DNA of 50,519 nucleotides from Rhizobium sp. ASV20 (GCF_016429015.1 NZ_JAELTU010000035.1:1-50519); one strand, 5' to 3'. Positions 16,721 through 25,979 are shown, counted from the stretch's first letter. Program-made: numbers and translations. Notes: generated by a model not told the origin, from the letters alone.

Positions 16721-17140
16721 TTATGAATTTTGAACCTTGCTGGAGGCTGGCGTTGCGCCGGCGAAGCGCTGGTCGATGATGTCATAGACCGCATTGTCGT
16801 CGGCTTCGCGAGTTTCAAGCTCGCGGGCATCCTTCATATGCTCCTCCAGCCGGTCGCCCTTGGTACGCTCCTGCTGGACCTTCATCTGAATCAGCGTCTG
16901 AATGCCCTCCAGCTGCTGATCCTTGATCGTCAGGCGGCCGTAGCGCTCGGCATAATGGACCGAAAATGCCATATGCACAGGGTCGGACGAGCCGATGGCC
17001 TCCATGACCCGCTCCATCGATTCGGTAATATCGAGGCGGTGACGGGTGGTATCGGCGAGCTCGTTTTCGGCGATGCGCTCCAGATGGCGCTGCACCGCGA
17101 CGAGGCGCTTCAGTTTTTGCGAACGGCTTTGCTCGGCCAT
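16721..17140 (-). CDS. FliJ-like coiled-coil flagellar protein
   Basis: A 139-residue highly charged, nearly all-helical protein (SQKLKRLVAVQRHLERIAEN, DQQLEGIQTLIQMKVQQERT, RLEEHMKDARELE). Length and coiled-coil pattern resemble FliJ, the stalk protein linking the FliI ATPase to the export gate; no other fliJ candidate is present beside fliI in this window. It is 72 nt downstream of fliR, with a hairpin in between, and upstream of flgJ. Assignment is inference from composition and place. Confidence 0.55.
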   Translation of the reverse strand: MAEQSRSQKLKRLVAVQRHLERIAENELADTTRHRLDITESMERVMEAIGSSDPVHMAFSVHYAERYGRLTIKDQQLEGIQTLIQMKVQQERTKGDRLEEHMKDARELETREADDNAVYDIIDQRFAGATPASSKVQNS

Positions 17141-17156
17141 CGTCTACCTGCCCACC

Positions 17157-17174
17157 AAGCCGGTGTCCCGGCTT
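17157..17174 (-). repeat. Intra-operon hairpin between fliR and the FliJ-like gene
   Basis: Perfect 7-bp arms AAGCCGG (17157-17163) and CCGGCTT (17168-17174) with a TGTC loop, lying just before the FliJ-like start. No T-run; possibly a translational or mRNA-stability element. Confidence 0.4.
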
Positions 17175-17212
17175 GCCTCGAATATGTGTTTCTCGGTTCC
17201 GCTGCTCATCGG

Positions 17213-17965
17213 CTAATGCCCGTTGAAGACGGTAAGAAACGCGCTGGAGAACTGATTGATCATCGCCGCAACGCTCAAATAGAGCATGAACAAGCCACCC
17301 ATCAGAAGATAGGGCGTGGAAATGAAGTAGATCGGGATCTGCGGCGCCAGCTTGTTGATGAAGCCGATCGAGATCTGAAACATCATGCCGTAAAGCAGGA
17401 ACGGGCTCGACAGTCTGAGCATGATGAAAAAGGTCGTCGACAGGGTATCCGTGATGGAGATCAGCGCGGATCGCGGATCGATATGACCACCGAACGGGAT
17501 GACGGAATACGAATCGACCAGCGCCTGGAGAACATAGTGATGGAAATCCAGAATGAAGAGGATCATCAGCCCGCAAAAGCTGATGAGGCTCGTCAGTGAG
17601 GTCTCGCTCGAATCGTCAACGATATCCGCGCCGGCCGGCGCGTTGAAACCTATCAGCATCGATATGACCGTGCCGGCAAATTGCAAGCCGAGCGTGTAGA
17701 TGCGGGCCATCATGCCGTACATCAGGCCGATGACCGTTTCCGTGAAAATCAGTCCGATATAGCTGGCGCCGCCATTTGCCACCGCCGGATAGACCGTGTT
17801 CCAGAGCAGCGGCAAGACGGCCATCGACAGGGCAACGGAGAGCAGAAGTCTGATCTGCACCGGTATGCGGCCTGACGAAAATCCCGGGAGCACCATTATG
17901 CAGCCGCCAATACGGCAGAAGGCGACGAAAAGCGCCAGAATGGTCCCCTGGGGGTCAGTTATCAT
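17213..17965 (-). CDS. fliR: FliR, flagellar export gate subunit
   Basis: A 250-residue polytopic membrane protein of the type III export gate. Family features: [20 protein letters not shown] at the N-terminus, [21 protein letters not shown] second segment (here [14 protein letters not shown]), [16 protein letters not shown], and a C-terminal [14 protein letters not shown]. Its start overlaps the flhA stop by 4 nt, so it is translationally coupled to FlhA. Works with FliP and FliQ to form the helical pore. Confidence 0.93.
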   Translation of the reverse strand: MITDPQGTILALFVAFCRIGGCIMVLPGFSSGRIPVQIRLLLSVALSMAVLPLLWNTVYPAVANGGASYIGLIFTETVIGLMYGMMARIYTLGLQFAGTVISMLIGFNAPAGADIVDDSSETSLTSLISFCGLMILFILDFHHYVLQALVDSYSVIPFGGHIDPRSALISITDTLSTTFFIMLRLSSPFLLYGMMFQISIGFINKLAPQIPIYFISTPYLLMGGLFMLYLSVAAMINQFSSAFLTVFNGH

Positions 17966-20049
17966 GAAATCGAACCTAGAATCTTGATCTCGATCCCCTT
18001 GGCCAATTCCACATGCGACAAGACCGGAAGGGTCGCGAACAGGCGTTCGATGATCATGCGCACATAGGAGCGCGTTTCCGGCGACGTGACAAGAACGAAG
18101 GGCATGCCTCTGTCCATGTATTCACGGATTACTTTGCCTGCCTGTTCGCTGAATTCCTCCAGGCTGCGCGGATCGATGTCGAATTCGACGATCTCGCCCT
18201 TCTGGTCGCGCTTCAGCGCCTGATGGAAAATCAGGTCCCACTTGCTGCCGAGGCGCAGGACGCGCAGGACGCCATTGTCGGCCAAGTCGCCGCACAGCTG
18301 CTGCGCCATGCGCACGCGGACATGCTCGACGATCTGCTCGGTCTTGCGGACATGCGGCGCGAGTTCTGCGACCGCTTCGAGGATAAGATGCAGGTTGCGG
18401 ATCGAGACGCGCTCGGCAAGCAGGAGCTTCAGCACCGCCTGCAGGCCGGAATAGGACATATGCGACGAGCAGATTTCGTCGGCCAGCTTCTTGTATTCCG
18501 GGTCGAGACGCTCGATCAGGATCTTCACGTCCTTGTAGGAGAGAAGCGCCGGCAGGTTGTTGCGGATGACCTCGCTCATATGGGTGAGCACCACGGAGAC
18601 GTTGTCGATCGGCTGGAAACCTTCGCGCTTCAAATCCTCGGTGAAAGCCTCGAGGACTGAGACGGCAGGCATGCCGAAAGCGGGTTCGCGAATCTCGTCG
18701 CCCGGAACGGTCGGCTTGCGGCCGGATCCGGTCACCACGAGCACTTCACCGACACGCAGCATGTTGGAAGCGATCGTCGTCCCGTGGATGCGGATCTGGT
18801 AGGATTTGTCGGCAATGGCCATATCGTCGATCACCTTGATCTCCGGTACGACGAAGCCATACTGGGTGGCGAACTTCTTGCGCATCTTGCCGACGCGGAA
18901 GGCCAATTCCTGGTGCGCTCCCAGCAGGCGCGTGGAAACGATCTTGCCGAGGGCCAGTTCGATTTCGGCTGTTTTCAAGACCGACTTGACCGAATCCTTT
19001 TCCATCTCCTTCGACTGCATCACCTTCTGCTCTTCGGCGTCGCGGCGCAGCTTGTTTTCCGCCTCGATCTGCCGCGGGATGAACCAGGCGCCGGCTGCCA
19101 TCAGGCCGCCGAGAAAGAGAAAGGGCAGGAATGGCATGCCCGGCATGACGGCCAGAATGCCCATCAGGACGGCGGAGACGGCCAGCGCGCGCGGATAGCC
19201 GCTCAGCTGATTGACAACCGCCTGGTCGGTGGAGCCGGCCGTGCCGCCGCGCGAGACCAGGAGGCCTGCGGCGAGAGAGACGATGAGCGCCGGCATCTGC
19301 GAAACCAGGCCGTCGCCAACGGAGAGCTTGACGAAGACATCCGCAGCCTGACCGATCGGCATGCCGTGACGGAAATAGCCGATGATGATGCCGCCGAAGA
19401 TATTGATGCAGGTGATCAGAAGGCCGGCGACCGCATCGCCGCGCACGAATTTCGAGGCACCGTCCATGGCACCGAAGAAGGAACTTTCCTCTTCCAGCTC
19501 GCGGCGACGCCTTTGAGCTTCCTTCTCGTCGATCAAGCCTGCGGACAGATCGGCGTCGATCGCCATCTGCTTGCCTGGGATGGCATCCAGGGTGAAGCGG
19601 GCGCCGACTTCCGCGATACGCGTCGCACCCTTGGTGATGACGATGAAGTTGATAGTGATGAGGATGAGAAAGACGATCAGACCGATGACGAAGTCGCCGG
19701 ACATGACCAGGCTTGAGAAGCCGGCAATGACGCCGCCGGCGGCGTCATGCCCCTCATAGCCATGCGAGAGGATGACGCGTGTCGTCGCAATGTTCAGCGC
19801 CAGGCGCGTCATCGTGGCGATCAGCAGGACGGTCGGGAAGGACGAGAATTCAAGCGGCTTCTTGATCCACAATGCCACCATGAGGATCAGCACCGAAAGT
19901 GCGATCGAAAAGGCAAGTCCGAGGTCGATCAAAAACGGCGGAATCGGCAGAAACAGCACGCAGAGGATGACCATGATACCGAGGGCGAACCCGATATCAC
20001 GGACGCTGGGATTCGCTTTTGGGAGCGCTAGTGCGGGTGGTTGTGCCAT
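17962..20049 (-). CDS. flhA: FlhA, flagellar export gate protein
   Basis: A 695-residue export-gate protein: eight membrane segments in the first 330 residues and a large cytoplasmic substrate-docking domain after it. The FHIPEP-type conserved loop is at about 141-175 ([20 protein letters not shown], then [14 protein letters not shown]). GDIRE and PAFGM in the cytoplasmic half also match. It is 271 nt from fliQ, an unusually large gap in this otherwise compact run, so it may have its own promoter. The ATG at 20049 is preceded by GAGACGG. Confidence 0.95.
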   Translation of the reverse strand: MAQPPALALPKANPSVRDIGFALGIMVILCVLFLPIPPFLIDLGLAFSIALSVLILMVALWIKKPLEFSSFPTVLLIATMTRLALNIATTRVILSHGYEGHDAAGGVIAGFSSLVMSGDFVIGLIVFLILITINFIVITKGATRIAEVGARFTLDAIPGKQMAIDADLSAGLIDEKEAQRRRRELEEESSFFGAMDGASKFVRGDAVAGLLITCINIFGGIIIGYFRHGMPIGQAADVFVKLSVGDGLVSQMPALIVSLAAGLLVSRGGTAGSTDQAVVNQLSGYPRALAVSAVLMGILAVMPGMPFLPFLFLGGLMAAGAWFIPRQIEAENKLRRDAEEQKVMQSKEMEKDSVKSVLKTAEIELALGKIVSTRLLGAHQELAFRVGKMRKKFATQYGFVVPEIKVIDDMAIADKSYQIRIHGTTIASNMLRVGEVLVVTGSGRKPTVPGDEIREPAFGMPAVSVLEAFTEDLKREGFQPIDNVSVVLTHMSEVIRNNLPALLSYKDVKILIERLDPEYKKLADEICSSHMSYSGLQAVLKLLLAERVSIRNLHLILEAVAELAPHVRKTEQIVEHVRVRMAQQLCGDLADNGVLRVLRLGSKWDLIFHQALKRDQKGEIVEFDIDPRSLEEFSEQAGKVIREYMDRGMPFVLVTSPETRSYVRMIIERLFATLPVLSHVELAKGIEIKILGSIS

Positions 20050-20320
20050 CGACCGATTTTCCGTCTCTTCATGAGAGGAGGCAAACGGCTGACCCGCCTG
20101 CCCTATTCGAACCGATCTTTAAAAGGCGAAGCTTGCGCGAGAATGGCTATTGCAAGCAAAGCTCATGATCCCAAATGCCATTTTAGCGATTACATGGGGG
20201 TGCCGAGCGCACTGCGATCTTTCAGATCCGCCGGCGCTTCGGCTCGCTGAGCCTTGGGCAGCCGCTCTCGCAAAACCGCCACCTGCTTTGCATTCCATGC
20301 CAGCGTTACGGAAAGCTGTT
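20050..20320. other. Gap between fliQ and flhA
   Basis: About 270 nt without a credible gene, flanked by genes that are otherwise nearly contiguous. It contains short dyads (GATCT-TTC-AGATC near 20215). It may hold an flhA promoter or the residue of a lost gene; nothing recognisable remains. Confidence 0.4.
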
Positions 20321-20587
20321 CTAGAAGCCCGACTGTATGCGGGAGAAGACGAGATTGGTGAAAATCGAGATCTGCGAACCGACGAAAGGAGCCGTGATGC
20401 CGATGGTCACCATGACGGCAACGATCTTCGGTACGAAGGTCAAGGTCGCCTCCTGCACCTGAGTCAAGGCCTGGACCAAGGCAATTATCAAGCCTACCGC
20501 CATCGCGGCAAGCACGGCCGGCCCGGAAGCTACGAGCACCGTCCAGATGGCTGCCTGGAAGATATCCAACGCATCGGCTTCATTCAT
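20321..20587 (-). CDS. fliQ: FliQ, flagellar export gate subunit
   Basis: An 88-residue protein with two membrane hairpins, as expected for FliQ. Motifs: the N-terminal ALDIFQAAIW, then GPAVLAAMAVGLIIALVQAL and QVQEATLTFVPKIVAVM, ending in a short hydrophilic tail. Positioned 32 nt after flgD. Length equals the family norm. Confidence 0.93.
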   Translation of the reverse strand: MNEADALDIFQAAIWTVLVASGPAVLAAMAVGLIIALVQALTQVQEATLTFVPKIVAVMVTIGITAPFVGSQISIFTNLVFSRIQSGF

Positions 20588-20619
20588 GCTACGTCATCCC
20601 GTGGTTCGGCAGCTACTCA

Positions 20620-21129
20620 TTAGCTGCCGGTCGAATCCGTGCTCTGGTTCGACGAATCGTCTGTGCTATTATCACTCGACGCGGACGGCGTATCAATGGT
20701 CGTGCCTGCAGGAGCGATCGTCACGCCGGCCTGGATCAGAATCTTGTCGCCCGCATTGGTCTGGGCGATGATACCGTCGGTGTAGACGGTTACTTCCTTG
20801 ATGGTGCCTGTCGTCTTGCCGTCGGCGCTCATGATCTGCTTGCCGATATAATCGGAGGCCTGCGAGATCCACTGGTTCTGCAACACCGTTTCCAGATGCG
20901 AATTCGTCTGGATCTGCTGTTCGACCTGCGAGAAGCTGGCCAGCTGAGAAATCTGCTGGCTGGCGTCCATCGGATCGGTCGGATCCTGATTCTTCATCTG
21001 GGCAACGAGGAGCTGCAGAAAGTTGTTGTAGTTCAGGTTGGCGCTTACGGCCGCGCCGGCGGCAGTCTTCGAGGAATTGCTCGAAGACGAGCTTCCGGTC
21101 GCGCCGGCAAGGGGGTCTACCGCTGCCAT
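20620..21129 (-). CDS. flgD: FlgD, hook cap / hook assembly scaffold
   Basis: A 169-residue protein, much shorter than enteric FlgD, as in other rhizobia. The conserved N-terminal block is [20 protein letters not shown], then [20 protein letters not shown]; the rest is a small beta domain ([20 protein letters not shown]) and a Ser/Thr-rich tail. It caps the growing hook. Its start overlaps the flbT stop by 13 nt. Notable because the hook subunit gene itself (flgE) is not intact in this window. Confidence 0.9.
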   Translation of the reverse strand: MAAVDPLAGATGSSSSSNSSKTAAGAAVSANLNYNNFLQLLVAQMKNQDPTDPMDASQQISQLASFSQVEQQIQTNSHLETVLQNQWISQASDYIGKQIMSADGKTTGTIKEVTVYTDGIIAQTNAGDKILIQAGVTIAPAGTTIDTPSASSDNSTDDSSNQSTDSTGS

Positions 21130-21569
21130 GGGGCGATCTCGCGGCGGATATGCTCGATCGTTGCCGCCGGCATTTCCTGGTTGTTCAGAATGCTGTCTTC
21201 GACCGGGTAGAGCCCGCGAATTGCCTTCAACGCATCGAAGGCACGGCCGGTGGCGACGAGGCCATCGATACGCTTCAACTCGGCCAGCACTTCCTCATTA
21301 TGGAAGCATGACAGCAGCATGACGATCGACTTGCGGAACATTGCCGTCGACTGCTCTTTGCCCTCGGGATTGATGAGGATCATCTGCGCGATGAAGTAGA
21401 GCTGACGCATCGGGGTCGTCGCGTCTTCTGGCTGAAGCACATGGTTTTCAAGCAGGAATGTCACATCATTCAGGAATTCCAGGGCGACCTTGCGATCGAC
21501 GCGCAGAACGGCCCCGTTGATAAAAATCTTTTCCCCGGCTTTGAGCGATATGCGAAGCGTACTTTTCAT
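21117..21569 (-). CDS. flbT: FlbT, post-transcriptional regulator of flagellin
   Basis: A 150-residue cytoplasmic protein of the FlbT family. Sequence [20 protein letters not shown], then [20 protein letters not shown] and [13 protein letters not shown] is characteristic. In Caulobacter FlbT binds the 5' leader of flagellin mRNA and promotes its decay until the hook is finished; in Brucella it acts positively. The flagellin leaders at 32727-36480 are its likely targets here (inference). Overlaps flaF by 4 nt. Confidence 0.92.
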   Translation of the reverse strand: MKSTLRISLKAGEKIFINGAVLRVDRKVALEFLNDVTFLLENHVLQPEDATTPMRQLYFIAQMILINPEGKEQSTAMFRKSIVMLLSCFHNEEVLAELKRIDGLVATGRAFDALKAIRGLYPVEDSILNNQEMPAATIEHIRREIAPWQR

Positions 21570-21913
21570 TTAAGTCCATCCCTGATGATGGTGGTGACAT
21601 CGATGATGCCTTGATAATTTACCGACTGGCGCCGCCGGATTCGTTCGCATTCCTTCAAAATCCAGATAGCGATCGAAATAATATTGGCCCGAAGTTCGAT
21701 GTTAAGCTGGTTCTCCGGACTTTTAAGGTCCTCGACGAAGCTCACCCATACGCGCTGCGTATAATAGAGAGCTTCGATCGCTTCCCGGCCGTATTTCTCC
21801 GCATCACGGGCCGCAGAAAGGAGAGCTATCGACCGGTCCAGAACTTGTCGTTCTCGCTCCTTGGCGTCGGCCACTGCATCCTGCATGACTTCCGCATATG
21901 AGAACTGATACAT
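21566..21913 (-). CDS. flaF: FlaF, flagellin biosynthesis regulator
   Basis: A 115-residue helical protein of the alphaproteobacterial FlaF family: [19 protein letters not shown], then [20 protein letters not shown] and [17 protein letters not shown]. It is required for flagellin secretion or accumulation and always pairs with flbT, as here (4-nt overlap). It follows flgL by 37 nt. Confidence 0.92.
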   Translation of the reverse strand: MYQFSYAEVMQDAVADAKERERQVLDRSIALLSAARDAEKYGREAIEALYYTQRVWVSFVEDLKSPENQLNIELRANIISIAIWILKECERIRRRQSVNYQGIIDVTTIIRDGLK

Positions 21914-21950
21914 TCATGCATCCTTCCTGGTCATTCCTTCCCTTTGATCA

Positions 21951-23015
21951 TCAAAGGTAATTTACAAGGCTTAGCTGCTGGATCTTGGAGACAATAGTGT
22001 AAGCCGTTTCGAGCTGGGTCTGAAGACTGTTGACCTTGGTGGAGGCCTCATAGGGATCCACGCCCGTAAGGTCGCCAATATTGGTATTGAGAATGGTCTT
22101 CTGTGCGTTCAGCGTCGTATTCGCGTCCGACAGGCGCGATTGCGACAGCCCGAGCTGGCTAGCCTGGTTGTTCAACCCATCGATCGCCTGGCGCGAGTAG
22201 CTGATGGCCTGATCGGTGACCGCGCCTAGCGCATCCTGGCTGAGGGCGGGCGTCGTCTTCATCAGCGCATTGGTAACGGTGGTAGCGAGCGCCAGATAGC
22301 GCATGCCGGCAGAGTTTGAATTGGTCGAGGTTTCGACAACGTCGGTATTGCTGATCCGGCTCGTCATGTTCTGGTCAGAAGCGCTCGACCACTGCGACCA
22401 GCCCGCGTCGGACGTGAACATCGGCTCAACGGTCGTCGTGATAAAGCTTTTGACCTGTGCGCCGGTCAGCTGACTAATGGCTGATGACGGCGGGTTCGCC
22501 GCTGGGTAAAGAGTCGACGCATAAGCGCCCAGCTTGCTCTGGATGTCCGCAGCCGTCGAAGCAGACTGATCGGTCATCGGCTGCACGTCGGTGTTCGTGC
22601 CGGCGAAGAGATATTCGCCGTTGACCATGACGTTGGCGGAAGCGATGACGCTCGACAGCGTCGAGGTCGCGAGCTGCTGGGTCAGCGCGATGCTGGTGCT
22701 ATCGGTATTGCCGCGGAGCGCCACCAGCTGATCCATGAGTTTCTGCGCGTTCGAGCCCATGCCGGTCAACGCCGTCTGCGACGTGGTCATCCGCTGGTTT
22801 GCAATCGAGTTGCTTCCCAGAATGGAATCGATGCGCGAGACTTCCCGCGTCAGGTTGACGTTGAGCGAAGTGTTGCTGCCAAGGGAGACGCCGATATCGG
22901 CGTAGACGCCCGTGGTCGCCTCGGTCGAGGCGCTCGACATTTCGTTCTGCGCCTGCCGGATCGTCTGGCGCATGGCGTTCTGAATGGCTTGGCTCGAGAT
23001 GAAAGAAAGTTTCAT
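21951..23015 (-). CDS. flgL: FlgL, hook-filament junction protein
   Basis: A 354-residue flagellin-fold protein (HAP3). N-terminal helix SSQAIQNAMRQTIRQAQNEM and the C-terminal helix LQTQLETAYTIVSKIQQLSL pair to form the polymer core; the middle (GEYLFAGTNTDVQPM) is the FlgL hallmark. Starts 3 nt after the flgK stop, so the two junction proteins are made together. Confidence 0.9.
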   Translation of the reverse strand: MKLSFISSQAIQNAMRQTIRQAQNEMSSASTEATTGVYADIGVSLGSNTSLNVNLTREVSRIDSILGSNSIANQRMTTSQTALTGMGSNAQKLMDQLVALRGNTDSTSIALTQQLATSTLSSVIASANVMVNGEYLFAGTNTDVQPMTDQSASTAADIQSKLGAYASTLYPAANPPSSAISQLTGAQVKSFITTTVEPMFTSDAGWSQWSSASDQNMTSRISNTDVVETSTNSNSAGMRYLALATTVTNALMKTTPALSQDALGAVTDQAISYSRQAIDGLNNQASQLGLSQSRLSDANTTLNAQKTILNTNIGDLTGVDPYEASTKVNSLQTQLETAYTIVSKIQQLSLVNYL

Positions 23016-23018
23016 GGC

Positions 23019-24524
23019 TTAGCTCGCAATATCCAGTACCGATTGAAGCATCGCATTGACTGCGTTCAATATCTTGGTTCCAGCCTTGTAGGACTGTTCG
23101 ATATCCATCATCAGCGTCAGCTCTTCGTCGAGGTTGACGCCGGTTGCGTTCGAATAGGCACCCGAGGAGCGCGACAGGGCCGCCGACGTATTTTCAGCCG
23201 CCGAGGTTGCCGTGCTGCGCTGGCCTTCGAGCCAACCGATGGAACTGGCCGAATAGCTCATGAGGGTGGCGCTGGTGTCGGTGCCGGCACCGCCGTCGAA
23301 GCTTATTTTCGTGTTCATCGCGGTGATGAAACCATCGAGCTTCCCGGAATAGCCGGCATCCAGCGGCTTTGACGGATTCGCCGGATCGAAGCTCGGGTTC
23401 GTGATGTAGGCGTTGCCATTGATACCGCCGTCACGCAGCAGGGTCGGATTGGCAACTGCGGCCGAGCTGAGCTTGAGGGTTCCCGCCAGGCCTGTCACGA
23501 CTGCGCCGCTATCCAATCCGGAGCCGCTGGCCCAGGTGGCTGGCACACCATTATAGGTGAACAGGCCTGCAGCCTTGGTCGCGCCATTGGACGTCGTTTC
23601 GGCAAATGTCGTCACCAGGCCGCGCGCGATTTCGTCAAGCTGCTTCTGGTAGGTGGGCGCGACGCTGTCGCGAACTTGAAGCGCAGCCTGAAGACTGCCC
23701 TGCGCAGTGGTGCTGGCACCCTGTCCCTGGGTCAGCGCCACCCCATCGATGTAGACATTGTTGCCTTGCGTCCCGGCAGTATAGGTATTCGTCGGTGTGA
23801 ACGTCACCGTACGCGGGATGGTCTCGAAGAGCGTCGTGCCGCTCGAGGTATATAGCGCCATATCGTTGTTGCCGCGCGTTACCGCGGTCACGCCGACGAT
23901 CTGTGAAATCTGCTTCAGAATCGAATCGCGCTGATCGAGCGCATCGGCAGTCGCACTCGATGTCGGGCCTGCAGTCCCCGTTGACGACTTCACCGCATCA
24001 TTCGCCGTCTGGAACTGCTTCAACAGGCTATTCAACGTGTCGACATCGGAGCTGATCTGCTTGTCCGCGTCCGTGCGGGCATTCTGTACGGCGGTCGTGG
24101 CATTGTTGAGCGATGTGACCAAACTCTGCGCCGCATTGATTGCCGACTTCGCCGCCGTCGTGTTGGACGGCGAACCGGAATAATTCTGCATCGCGGTCTG
24201 GAAGGCTGCCAGATAAGTGGCTGGCGCGATTTCATTGTTATTGCCGCCAAGCGTCGCCGACTGGAGATTGCTGTAGGCAGTCAAAAGCAGCTGCTGCGCC
24301 GCATCGGACGATGAGTTGGAAAGATAGGCCGCCTGCAGCGCCGGCTCCTGGCTTCGCGCGATCTTGACAACCTGCGCGCCAGCGCCGTTGGTCGTGAGCA
24401 CGGCCTGTCGACGCGAGTAATCGGCATTGTTCGCATTTGCGATATTGTTCGACACGACGCTGCTCTGCGTGCCGGTATTGTTGAATATCGCCTGCGCGTT
24501 GTTGAGAGCTGTTGTGAGCGTCAT
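23019..24524 (-). CDS. flgK: FlgK, hook-filament junction protein
   Basis: A 501-residue HAP1 protein. The N-terminal rod-type helix ends in VVSNNIANANNADYSRRQAV, the signature shared by axial proteins, and the C-terminal domain ends NLDEELTLMMDIEQSYKAGT followed by ILNAVNAMLQSVLD, which is typical FlgK. The central domain (QRDSILKQISQIVGV) also fits. It lies 24 nt downstream of the flgE remnant. It was presumably the second gene of a flgE-flgK-flgL unit. Confidence 0.93.
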   Translation of the reverse strand: MTLTTALNNAQAIFNNTGTQSSVVSNNIANANNADYSRRQAVLTTNGAGAQVVKIARSQEPALQAAYLSNSSSDAAQQLLLTAYSNLQSATLGGNNNEIAPATYLAAFQTAMQNYSGSPSNTTAAKSAINAAQSLVTSLNNATTAVQNARTDADKQISSDVDTLNSLLKQFQTANDAVKSSTGTAGPTSSATADALDQRDSILKQISQIVGVTAVTRGNNDMALYTSSGTTLFETIPRTVTFTPTNTYTAGTQGNNVYIDGVALTQGQGASTTAQGSLQAALQVRDSVAPTYQKQLDEIARGLVTTFAETTSNGATKAAGLFTYNGVPATWASGSGLDSGAVVTGLAGTLKLSSAAVANPTLLRDGGINGNAYITNPSFDPANPSKPLDAGYSGKLDGFITAMNTKISFDGGAGTDTSATLMSYSASSIGWLEGQRSTATSAAENTSAALSRSSGAYSNATGVNLDEELTLMMDIEQSYKAGTKILNAVNAMLQSVLDIAS

Positions 24525-24548
24525 GACTGACTCGATACCCTATTCGTT

Positions 24549-24803
24549 TTAGCGCCGCAGATCGGCCAATGGCGCGCCGGCTGTGTCGGAATAGCCCATC
24601 AGAATGAGGCCGGCGGAGTTGAACAGACTGTCGTTGGCGTCACCTGGATGGCGTCGAAACGACTGGCTGGAAACATTTTGGCATGCGAGGTCATCAAGAC
24701 GGGCTGGCGGCGCACCGACGATGATGCCGGAAACGACATCCAGACGAATCGTCTGCACATCACTTTCCGCAATCACTGCTCTCATGCTGCCGAAATTCCT
24801 CAT
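24549..24803 (-). pseudogene. flgE: flgE remnant (internally deleted and 3'-truncated hook gene)
   Basis: An 84-codon frame stands between rem and flgK, exactly where flgE lies in related rhizobia. Its first 30 residues (MRNFGSMRAVIAESDVQTIR...) align with the FlgE N-terminus pattern M-x-x-FGxMR-...-Q-x-x-RL-x-x-V-x-x-I, and residues about 50-72 (SFRRHPGDANDSLFNSAGLI followed by LMGYS) match the FlgE block (G)SF-x-x-DAxGNLVNSAGxxLMGYS. About 60 residues between these blocks and all 250-300 following residues are gone. A GAGGA ribosome site still precedes the ATG. The conserved IANxNTTGY signature is destroyed, so no hook protein can be made from it. Confidence 0.65.
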
Positions 24804-25072
24804 CTGGAATCCTCGTTATCCTTCATGCGACTGAGAGTAGGTGGTGGGCCTTGCGTGAAGCTGTCTGTGAGGACAGAAAACCGATCATTGTGAAAACGCC
24901 CCACGGAGTATCCCGACAAACTTCCGAACGACATTCGCAACGCACTGAATGTAAGGCACTGCGTACCTTTCAGTGGTGACGTTCACATGGCCGCTTCGCA
25001 AAAAGAAACCCGGGAATCGTTGGATTCCCGGGCACATAGTCAAATTCGGAAGCTATAAGCTATTTGGAAGGT
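24804..25072. promoter_or_regulatory. rem-flgE spacer
   Basis: These 269 nt contain the rem terminator at 25000-25032 and, upstream of the remnant, sequence that should carry the former flgE-flgK promoter (roughly 24830-24990). The flgK-flgL-flaF-flbT-flgD genes presumably still depend on it. No gene seen. Confidence 0.45.
25000..25032 (-). terminator. Rho-independent terminator of rem
   Basis: Ten-base arms CCCGGGAATC (25009-25018) and GATTCCCGGG (25023-25032) with loop GTTG; on the minus strand the stem is followed by TTTCTTTTT. It lies 40 nt after the rem stop codon. Confidence 0.9.
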
Positions 25073-25744
25073 TCATTCCCAATCGATGCAATAGCCGAGG
25101 AAACGCTTGGAATCGACCGGATCGAAATCAAGCTTCTTGCGGAGCTTCTTGCGAAGCTTCGAAATATGGCTTTCGACCACGTTTTCTTCGACTTCCTCGT
25201 CGAAGATGCCGTAGATGGCGTTGAAGATCTGCGTCTTCGTTACCCGGCGACCGCGGTTGGCGATCAAATACTCCAGGATGCGGCGCTCACGCCGCGGCAA
25301 CGCGAAGACTTCGCCGTTGATCTCCGGATCGCGGCCATCCGCGAAAACGCGAATCGGTCCGATATCGGTATAGTTGTTGATGGCCTTGAGCCTCCGGCGG
25401 ATCGCCGCAGCCCTTGCCAGGATCTCACGGGGATGCACCGGTTTGCGCACGACATCGTCCACGCCGCAATCGAAGAGTGCAAGCGTCGATTCGAGCGAGG
25501 GTTGATCGCTGACAGCGATGACGGGCGCAGCCGTCCGGTCGCGAATCGCCCGGGGAAGCTCGTGAACGTGCTGTCCCTGTCCGATCAAAAACGCTTCGAC
25601 AGCGGCAATATCGCCCTCTGCCGCCGTTGAAACCCATTCGCCAAATTCGCGTGGGTCAAATCCTGTGGACGGGATGCCTTCCCGCCCAAAGAGTGATGTA
25701 TATCCGTCCTTAACGAGCTCTCGCTCATCAACCACTACGATCAT
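25073..25744 (-). CDS. rem: Rem, OmpR-type master regulator of motility genes
   Basis: A 223-residue two-domain regulator. The N-terminal receiver-like domain keeps an acidic pair (Asp6, Glu7) and Lys101 in VVRKPV, but the usual phospho-acceptor Asp is Glu50 (AAVEAFLIG). The C-terminal winged helix (about 125-223) has [20 protein letters not shown] and [13 protein letters not shown]. In S. meliloti Rem activates class II/III flagellar genes under control of VisNR, and links motility to exponential growth. GGAGG precedes the ATG. Flanked by a palindrome-rich upstream region and its own terminator. Confidence 0.93.
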   Translation of the reverse strand: MIVVVDERELVKDGYTSLFGREGIPSTGFDPREFGEWVSTAAEGDIAAVEAFLIGQGQHVHELPRAIRDRTAAPVIAVSDQPSLESTLALFDCGVDDVVRKPVHPREILARAAAIRRRLKAINNYTDIGPIRVFADGRDPEINGEVFALPRRERRILEYLIANRGRRVTKTQIFNAIYGIFDEEVEENVVESHISKLRKKLRKKLDFDPVDSKRFLGYCIDWE

Positions 25745-25835
25745 TCGTCCGCCTCCGAATCAGTGTGGTGTTTCGATGACCTATGGGTACGAATCGGGCG
25801 AATCACGAACAACTGTCGGAAATGAGTGGCGGAAA

Positions 25836-25854
25836 TTAATAATTGATTAACCAT
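25836..25854. promoter_or_regulatory. CtrA-like box upstream of rem
   Basis: TTAA at 25836, seven bases, then TTAACCAT at 25847-25854. This matches both forms of the CtrA consensus (TTAA-N7-TTAA and TTAACCAT). It is 92-110 nt before the rem start codon. CtrA control of motility genes is established in alphaproteobacteria; binding here is inferred. Confidence 0.6.
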
Positions 25855-25857
25855 ACT

Positions 25858-25872
25858 AGTGCGATTTGCACT
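25858..25872. promoter_or_regulatory. AGTGC-N5-GCACT dyad
   Basis: Perfect 5-bp half-sites spaced by GATTT, four bases beyond the CtrA-like box. A related GTGCAC follows at 25884-25889. Candidate binding site for a dimeric regulator such as the LuxR-type VisNR; unproven. Confidence 0.4.
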
Positions 25873-25979
25873 ACATATAGTGGGTGCACTTCATTTCACA
25901 CCGATAAAAAACCTGTTAGTTAGCTTATCGTTAATACGCGCCTTTTAGGCAATCTGGTGGCAGTCAATCGCGACACAAG

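Noticed and set aside
17141..17212. Possible 21-codon frame between fliR and the FliJ-like gene
   Set aside because: Very short, overlaps a hairpin and no ribosome site was seen; not enough to call a gene.
18784..19716. Plus-strand frame of 310 codons opposite flhA
   Set aside because: Antisense to a fully conserved FlhA; the translation is Asp/Arg/Gly-rich with no domain pattern.
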